A stretch of DNA of 64,000 nucleotides, taken from Ichthyophis bannanicus (Eukaryota; Chordata; Amphibia; Gymnophiona; Ichthyophiidae). The stretch covers positions 1,054,001-1,118,000 of the forward strand of contig JAWIIG010000039.1 of NCBI GenBank assembly GCA_033557465.1, read 5' to 3'. Every line of letters starts with the position of its first letter. Positions within the stretch are counted from its first letter, which is position 1. The notes below the pieces were generated by a model. The model worked only from the letters and a program-made list of their open reading frames with translations. It made no database searches and was not told where the DNA came from. Of the stretch, positions 11,508 through 20,200 are shown piece after piece. The translations under genes were made by a program, and so were the position numbers.

Positions 11508-11573
11508 ATTGTAAACCGCTCAGATGCCTTTGGCCTTGGGCGGTATATTAAATCTTTTAATAAACATAAACAT
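11508..11573 (+). mobile_element. Short L2-type 3' tail inserted in E1 pol
   Basis: ATTGTAAACCGCTCAGATGCC followed by GGGCGGTAT and AATAAACATAAACAT matches the A/T-rich tails of L2-like elements elsewhere in the window. It adds two stop codons to the E1 pol frame just before the integrase zinc finger. Confidence 0.55.
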
Positions 11574-13227
11574 TTCTGGGGCTCTGACTCTCTCTATATA
11601 ATATTTCATTATCTAGTATGAATCTGGGCAAATCCTCCCTGACCTCCTGAGCATATTTAAAAGCTCGGGTGAGAGCTTGATCAGCTCGCTGTTCCTGTGG
11701 AAAGTTGGGAAACTTTGCCACTAATTCAGCTGGCACCCAGGGTAAACTTTGACCAGCCTCCATCTCAGCCCTACCCTGTGCTCTGCAAAGTCTCTCACGA
11801 CGCTTTTGTGTTTTCAATTTTCTTACTTTCCCAGATGGTGGAGTTATTAAATCATCATGAGAGGGTAAGTCTCCTAATAACTCTGCCTGCTCCCCCTCCT
11901 CCCGGCTCTCTACCTTAGCCTGTGAACGGGTGGATAAAAGGCCCCTCTTCTTCCCGAGTTCCTTCACTAGCCCTTGCTTAAAATTTGGCCAGTCTCTTCC
12001 TAAAACTAAGTCAAATGGAAGCCTAGGTACCACTGCTAAAGGAATTTCCTCTTGTTCCCGCAAGCCCTTAACCATTAGCCTGTACGTGGGATATGATGTT
12101 GCAGCACCATGAATGCATCTAATGTAAACCTGGCTTTCAAGGGTTCTAGGCTAAAATCCTTCCTGGGCCTCTATCCGCTTCCAAAGCCTCTTTGACTGCA
12201 TACTCTGGTCTGCCCCAGAGTCTAACAGAGCATTCGTGGTAATTCCCTGTACATCAACCACCAAAAGGAACCCTTCTTTAGGCTGTTTTAAATCAACACC
12301 TATCAAGCTAGTGTGAATCTGGCATCCCTTTTCCAAATATCCAAATTTTCCACATTTGAAACATTTCTTCTTACTCCACTTTATGATCTGGGTAGGTACA
12401 GTACTATTATTCTCAGAAACATCATTTTTAACCATTTTCTTTTCTGATACAGCACAGCTTGCCTCAGCACCAACCTTCAGAGGGCCACCCATTCTATGGC
12501 AAGCCTGCGTGGCTTCCAAGAATCGCTCTGCTAACATGGTTGCCTCTCCCAGGTTCTGGCAATTTTGCTGTATAAGGAAAGTGTGCAAGTCTTTAGGCAC
12601 AGCAGACATGAATTGTTCAAGCATAATAATGTCCAATAACATTTCCATAGTCTTTCCCTCAGGCTCCAACCATTTTATAGCCAATCCTCTGATTCTCTGA
12701 CTCAGAGCCCTGGGTGTTTCACTCACTCTTAATGCAGTAGCTCTAAACATTTGCCTATATTCTGAAACAGACAACCCTAGGCGATCTCTTATAGCAGATT
12801 TTACATCTCTATAATTTAAAGCTTGAGCTGCTGGCATTGCCCTATAAGCGGCAAGCGCCTCCCCAGTTAATGAGGCTGCCAGCCTTACTGCCCACTGGGT
12901 CTCTGGCCATGCTAATGCTTGTGCCACTCTCTCAAAAGATTCAAGGAAATCATCAACATTATCTTCTGGAGTGAGTTTCCCAAAACTAAATGCCCCAATT
13001 CCCTGACTGAGTCCCACATTGTCCACATGTGGAATACCAGGTGTTACGGCTGGTCTTGCATCCGGTCCACCTTGGGTGTGAAGTGCAGTTAAGGCTTCCA
13101 CAAGGTCATGCACTGGCTTCTGCTGCTCCCTCAGGGCTTTAATTGTAGTGTCCTGAGCCTGCTGCGCTAGCTCCTGTTGCCTGCCAAATTGGGCTGCCAT
13201 CCAGCTGGCCAGTTCCCTAGGATCCAT
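11557..13227 (-). pseudogene. E1 gag and protease
   Basis: The ATG at 13225-13227 corresponds to the E2 gag start. Gag has a helical N-terminal part (WMAAQFGRQQEL), a capsid-like core (PEDNVDDFLESFERVAQ, QWAVRLAASLTGEALAAYR) and one zinc knuckle CFKCGKFGYLEKGC, in which the usual His is Tyr. The protease follows with ALLDSGADQS (DSGA active site) and LPFDLVLGRDW. One TAG at 12151-12153 interrupts the frame within the protease, and the frame continues in phase to 11557. The capsid core recalls the SCAN-like gag of vertebrate Ty3/gypsy elements. Confidence 0.85.
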
Positions 13228-13239
13228 CTCTGTAGATCC

Positions 13240-13369
13240 CTGCAAGAAACAAAAGAAAAAAAAACACAGAGCAGCACCCTACAAACAGGCGTTTTTCTCC
13301 AATTTCGTTTCCAAATTACCCCTGTGTCTTACTCCCATCCACCACTAGACATGCCCAGGTACTTATTAC
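13240..13369 (-). other. Candidate leader intron of E1
   Basis: On the minus strand a donor-like AAG/GTAATAAGT (GT at 13369-13368) lies 130 bp upstream of a polypyrimidine tract ending TTTCTTGCAG (AG at 13241-13240), 13 bases before the gag ATG. E2 keeps the same pair at 29290-29425 in spite of indels in between. This is inferred from sequence signals only. Confidence 0.5.
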
Positions 13370-13557
13370 CTTATGCCAGTGATGAATCCAGCTCACACAG
13401 GGTCTTTTCCTCCTTAGAACAGCTCCCGGAACAGCTTCTTTTTTTTCCTCTAAGGCATTGTTAAGGGAAAAATCCACTCTCCAGCTTTTGACTTGAACTT
13501 TTTTCTTCCACTTTTCAGATGTAATTCTTATAAATCCTGGAAATCCTTTGTGTAAAA

Positions 13558-13578
13558 GCAATCCTGCCAACTACACAA
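13558..13578 (-). promoter_or_regulatory. Primer-binding site of E1, tRNA-Ser type
   Basis: One base after the 5' LTR the minus strand reads TTGTGTAGTTGGCAGGATT. The complement of the 3' end of vertebrate tRNA-Ser (AGA/TGA type, ...AATCCTGCCGACTACG plus CCA) is TGGCGTAGTCGGCAGGATT; 16 of 19 bases match. The E2 site (TGGCGTAG...) keeps the start that E1 has lost. The tRNA sequence is from memory. Confidence 0.65.
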
Positions 13579-14209
13579 CTGTAAATGGGGGTGCTTGTTC
13601 TGAAAGTTCCACAATCTTGGCAAAGACAGGAATTTATATGACTTGCAAAGGATTGTGGGTCTTGTAGTTCATTCACACAAGATCAGCCGTTCAACAAAAA
13701 TAATGAATTGTAGTTTCTCGAGTGTAAGCAGAAAACAGATTTTATTTATGGGGAGTTATTCCCTCGCACAGATATGCTTGGTAATATCAACAGGATACTT
13801 TCTTCAGGAAATATATTCAGGTAACAAAACAAATAAATAAGGCAACTGAAATACTTAGGCAACAACTCAGTAAAGACCTTGATGGAACAGAAAAGGTCTT
13901 TCTTCCAGCCCCTGCTAATAACTTTCTTAGCAGTGCTTAAATGAAAAATAAAACCAAAAGGAAAATTCTCTTTATAAAAAAAACAACTTTCTTCTATTCA
14001 CACAGTGAAGAAGTTTTTCTTTCCAGAGCCCACGTGCACTTGTGCCTGGCTTAATCACAGGTGCTTAACCAGCTGCAAACCCTTGCTGGTCCACTCTCCA
14101 CGTGGCTCCAACTTACCCTAAAGCTTTCTCACCAAGAAACCTTTCTGGGTAGTTAAAAAAAAACACAGTACAGTTCCTTTTGGTGTTTGTTGCTTAACTG
14201 AGGATTACT

Positions 14210-17200
14210 TTAAAACAGAAGCTTAGACAGAGAGCAATCCATGCATTCTACTTGCTCATTTGATATTTCCCCTTGCTCCTGAAATATCATGGAATCATTT
14301 TCATACACTGGCTCAGAGGAATTCTCTAACTGATCACTATCAGGTGTCACAGAGCAGACTCTCTAGAGCCCCCTGTGGTGCTAAAAAACACTACTCCTCA
14401 AGTAAACACTGACGTAGGGAGAGAGCACATGACACAAGGGTATCAGAATGAGTATAAGGGAATGAGGTCACAAGCCTGGAATTATCACCCAGCCAGTAGG
14501 GAAGCAAGGAAGGTCCCACCTGACCCCAATAGGCTAGGGTGTGGTGCAGCTGGGGATTACGTAAATGATCAGCACAGCTCACAGGAGAAAGGCAAGGCAG
14601 AGAGAGCCGAAGGAGCTAGGAGAGGAGCTGAGGAACCTCAGAGACGAAGGAGATATCCAGACTGGGAAGGATACAGATATCCCAGGTCTCCACAGCAAGG
14701 CAGAAGGCACTGGCTGAATGAAAGTCTGAGTGAGTCTGATGAACATTTAAGTGAAATAAGTGAGCAGCTGAATTCAGACAGGGACAGTGTATGCAGCAGC
14801 CTTGATAGAAGCTATGCCTTAAGACACAAGCAACAAGCTAGGAAAAGCTATTCTGAACCAGATAGGAGAAATGCTAAGCTGAGCTGGTTCCTGTTTTCTC
14901 CACGTGTGCATAGGCTGTTTTAGTTTGCTTTTCTCTGATCAGAGAAGGGCTGAACTTTTACAGAGCTCTGCTAGTGAGTGGATTTTTGCCTCCTGGGACA
15001 TCTTACTGTGAGTTCTAGCTGTTTATTTAATTATTTACTGTTTGTCTAATTGTTGTTTGTTTAATTATTTAGTGTTTGTCTTAGTGGTGTGCAAGTTTCA
15101 GCCTTCTCAGCTGTACTTACCTTGCCTCTCTCAACTGGGCTTTGTGTGGTAGCCATTTTGAATTAATCTCTCTCCCCAGAGCCTGTTTGTTAAGCTTTTC
15201 CTGTCCTTGCCTGCCTGAGTGACTCCTCCCCCTGTGTGTGTGGTAGCCATTTTGAATTAATCTCTCTCCCCAGAGCCTGCTGTTAAGCTTTTTCCTGTCC
15301 TTGCCTGCCTGAGTGACTCCTCCCCCTGACCCCCTCCCCCTGAGGTATCCTGTAACCTTGTTCCTGTTTTCTCCACGTGTGCATAGGCTGTTTTAGTTTG
15401 CTTTTCTCTGATCAGAGAAGGGCTGAACTTTTACAGAGCTCTGCTAGTGAGTGGATTTTTGCCTCCTGGGACATCTTACTGTGAGTTCTAGCTGTTTATT
15501 TAATTATTTACTGTTTGTCTAACTGTTGTTTGTTTAATTATTTAGTGTTTGTCTTAGTGGTGTGCAAGTTTCAGCCTTCTCAGCTGTACTTACCTTGCCT
15601 CTCTCAACTGGGCTTTGTGTGGTAGCCATTTTGAATTAATCTCTCTCCCCAGAGCCTGTTGTTTGTTAAGCTTTTCCTGTCCTTGCCTGCCTGAGTGACT
15701 CCTCCCCCTGTGTGTGTGGTAGCCATTTTGAATTAATCTCTCTCCCCAGAGCCTGCTGTTAAGCTTTTTCCTGTCCTTGCCTGCCTGAGTGACTCCTCCC
15801 CCTGACCCCCTCCCCCTGAGGTATCCTGTAACCTTGTTCCTGTTTTCTCCACGTGTGCATAGGCTGTTTTAGTTTGCTTTTCTCTGATCAGAGAAGGGCT
15901 GAACTTTTACAGAGCTCTGCTAGTGAGTGGATTTTTGCCTCCTGGGACATCTTACTGTGAGTTCTAGCTGTTTATTTAATTATTTACTGTTTGTCTAACT
16001 GTTGTTTGTTTAATTATTTAGTGTTTGTCTTAGTGGTGTGCAAGTTTCAGCCTTCTCAGCTGTACTTACCTTGCCTCTCTCAACTGGGCTTTGTGTGGTA
16101 CCCCCATCCCCCTGCTGAGGGTTCAGGACAGGGTACCTTGTAACTGCCCTCTTTAATAGGACTTATCTCCCCCCCTCCCTCCCCAGCACCCACCCACCCC
16201 TGGGGAAATTGTAGTTTTATAGGTACTTGGACATCTTAGAGGAAAGGGGCTGCTCTCAGGTGCAGCTCTTAATCCAAATCAGTCATACACAGAGGACCTG
16301 TGATTAATTAGCTTCAGGTACACAGGGTGTATTAGGGGTATTAGATACACTTTTATTAGTATAAGCATCTACACCAATCCTTATTATATACCGATTTAAA
16401 AGACCTAAACACAAGCTTTAAACTCAGATGCAGTCAGAGGTCCAGCAACGAGATGGGGGTTCTCCAGTCTTTTGCATCGAGTGTCACATGTATGATTATA
16501 TCCCAGTTGGTGAGAGGTCCTACATATGCACTAAGTGCAGGGAGCTCTTTGCTCTCAGGGAACGAGTCCGTTCTCTAGAGGCTAGAGTAGCGGACCTGGA
16601 AGACATAAGTAAGACAGAGAAGTACATGGACGAGACCTACAGGGATATAGTCCTGAAGTCCCACCTCCAGTCTGGCAGCATCCCTGTTGCCATGGAGGAG
16701 AGAGGTCACGTGACAGGAGAGCATCACCCTGGTGTGGCAGGAAGTTATCCTGTAACTAGGACCTGTCCTCCAGGTGATGTAAAACCCTCTCGCACCGAGG
16801 ACGTTTCTCCAGGGCCATGTCCCCATGAGGGGAGGGTCAGGACAGCTGTTATAGTTGGTGATTCAATCATTAGGAATGTAGATAGCTGGGTGGCTGGTGG
16901 ACGTGAGGATCGCCTGGTAACATGCCTGCCTGGTGCGAAGGTAGCAGATCTCACGCACCGCCTAGATAGGATCATAGATAGTGCTGGGGGGGAGTCTGCT
17001 GTCTTGGTACATGTTGGTACCAATGACATAGGAAAATGTGGTAGGGAAGTTCTGGAGGCTAAATTTAAGCTTTTAGGTAGGAAGTTGAAATCCAGAACTT
17101 CCAGGATAGCGTTCTCCGAAATGCTTCCTGTTCCACGTGCAGGACCCAAAAGACAGGCAGAGCTCCGGAGTCTCAATGCGTGGATGAGACAATGGTGCAA

Positions 17201-20200
17201 GGATGAGGGTTTTGGATTTGCTAGGAACTGGGGAACATTCTGGGGAAAGGGGGGGCTCTTCCGAAGGGATGGGCTTCACCTTAATCAGGATGGGACCAGA
17301 CTGCTGGCATTAACCTTTAAAAAAGAGATAGAGAAGCTTTTAAACTAGAAAATAGGGGAAAGCCGACAGTCACCCAGGAGCGCACGGTTCGGACAAAGGT
17401 ATCCTTGAAGGATACTACCAAAAGCAGTGAGGTTCCAAAAGGGAGTATAGTAGCCCAAATGCCCTTGAGTAAGGAGCAGACAGAGCATAAAGATTCCCCA
17501 TTACCCATGCCTACCAATAGCCAGATTAATATTAATAAAATACAGTCTCTAAAATGCTTGTATGCCAATGCTAGAAGTCTAAACAATAAGATGGGAGAAT
17601 TAGAATATATAGCATTAAATGAGAGGTTAGATATGATTGCACTCTCAGAGACATGGTGGAAGGAGGATAACCAGTGGGACACTGTGATACCTGGATACAA
17701 ACTATATCGTAATGATAGAGCTGAACAAATTGGTGGAGGGGTTGCACTCTATGTTAGAGAGGGCATTGAGTCAGAAAGGATTAAAGTTTTGCAGGGAACA
17801 AAATATGCTGTAGAATCTCTATGGATTGAAATTCCATTTATGAAGGGGAAGGTGATGGCAGTGGGAGTATACTATCGACCACCTGGCCAGAATGAACAAA
17901 TGGATGATGAAATGCTCAAAGAAATCAAGGAAGCTAACAAAAGCCACAACAGAGTAGTAATAATGGGTGATTTCAATTACCCCGGTATCGACTGGGACAG
18001 TGTCACAGCAGGACAAGCTAAAGAGATAAAGTTTCTAGATGAAATGAATGACTGCTTCTTGGAGCAGCTGGTTCATGAACCGACCAGAGGGGAAGCCATA
18101 CTGGACCTAGTCCTTAGTGGAACGCCAGATCTGGTGCAAGAAATAAGGGTGTTGGGACCACTTGGCAATAGTGATCATAGTATGATCATGTTTGATTTAA
18201 TCAGTGGAGGACAGATAGTAAAGGAATCCACAGTACTACCTTTTAACTTTCAAAAGGGTGACTATGATAGAATGAGGAATATAGTTCGGAAAAAACTAAA
18301 AGGAGCGGTTCCAAAGGTTAAAGACTTACAGCAAGCTTGGGTGTTATTTAAAAATACTATCCTCGAAGCCCAGACCAGCTGTATTCCACGCATTAAGAAA
18401 AGTGGAAGAAAGTCCAAAAAACTGCCAGCATGGTTTAAAGGTGAGGTCAGAGAGGCTGTTGCTGCCAAAAGAGCAACCTTCAGAAAATGGAAAAAAGAGC
18501 CAAATGATGAAAACTGGAAACAGCACAAGCACTGGCAAGTTAAATGCAAAGCATTGATAAGGCAGGCAAAGCGGGAATTTGAGAAGAAACTTGCTACGGA
18601 AGCAAAAACACGAAATAAAGACTTTTTCAAGTACATTCGTAGCAAAAGGCCTGTGAGAGAGTCAATTGGACCATTAGATGATAGAGGGGTAAAAGGTGCA
18701 ATAAGAGGAGACAAGGCTATAGCAGAGAGACTGAATGAATTCTTTGCTTCGGTCTTTACTGAGGAAGATGTAGGGGTGTTACCCAAGACTGAAGTGGTAT
18801 TTAAAGGTGATACTGCAGAGGAATTGAGAGAAATATCGCTACACCGGGAAGATATATTACAACTATTTGATAAACTGAATAGTAGCAAATCACCTGGACC
18901 GGATGGTATACATCCCAGAGTGTTGAAAGAACTGAAATATGAGATTGCAGACCTGTTATTGGTAATCTGTGAACTTTCATTAAAATCATCTGTAATACCT
19001 GAAGATTGGAGGGTCGCCAACGTAACACCAATTTTTAAAAAGGGTTCCAGGGGTGACCCGGGAAATTACAGACCGGTGAGCCTGACGTCAGTACCAGGGA
19101 AAATGGTAGAAGCCATCATAAAGAACAAAATTACACAGCATGTAGATAGTCATGGCCTAATGGGAGACAGCCAACATGGCTTTAGACAAGGAAGATCTTG
19201 TCTTACTAATCTGATATGTTTTTTTGAAGGTGTGCATAAACAGGTAGACAAAGGTGAGTCGGTTGATATAGTGTATCTGGACTTTCAGAAAGCTTTTGAC
19301 AAGGTCCCCCATCAGAGACTTTTGGCGAAGCTAAAAAGTCATGGGATAGGAGGCAGTGTACTATTGTGGATCGGGAACTGGTTAAAAGATAGAAAGCAGA
19401 GGGTAGGGCTAAATGGCCAATATTCCCAATGGAAAAAGGTGAATAGTGGAGTACCCCAGGGATCTGTACTGGGTCCGCTACTTTTTGACATATTCATAAA
19501 TGACCTGGAAAAGGGAATAACTAGTGAGGTAATCAAATTTGCCGATGACACAAAGCTGTTTAAAGTTGTTAAAACCCAAGAGGATTGTGGAAAACTGCAT
19601 GAGGATCTGGATAAATTGGAAGACTGGGCATCCAAATGGCAGATGAAATTTAATGTGGACAAGTGCAAAGTTATGCACCTAGGAAAGAACAACCCACACT
19701 ATAGTTACAAGATGCAAGGCTCCACATTAGAAACCACCACCCAGGAAAAAGATTTAGGAGTCATCGTGGATAACATGTTAAAACCCTCCGCCCAGTGTGC
19801 AGCGGCGGCCAAGAAAGCAAATAGAATGCTAGGTATCATAAGGAAAGGGATGGAGAATAAAACAAAGGATATTATAATGCCTCTGTATCGCTCCATGGTA
19901 CGACCGCACCTTGAATATTGTGTGCAATTCTGGTCACCGTATCTTAAAAAGGACATAGAGTTATTAGAAAAAGTACAGAGAAGAGCCACCAAATTGGTGA
20001 AGGGGATGGAAGGCTACTCCTATGAAGAGAGGCTAAAAAGGTTAGGGCTCTTTAACCTAGAAAAGAGGCGGCTGAGGGGAGATATGATAGAGGTGTATAA
20101 ATTAATGAATGGAGTGGAACGGATAAACGTGGATAAATTGTTTACGCTATCAGAATATAGAAGGACTAGGGGGCATGTAATGAAGCTACAGGGTAAACTA

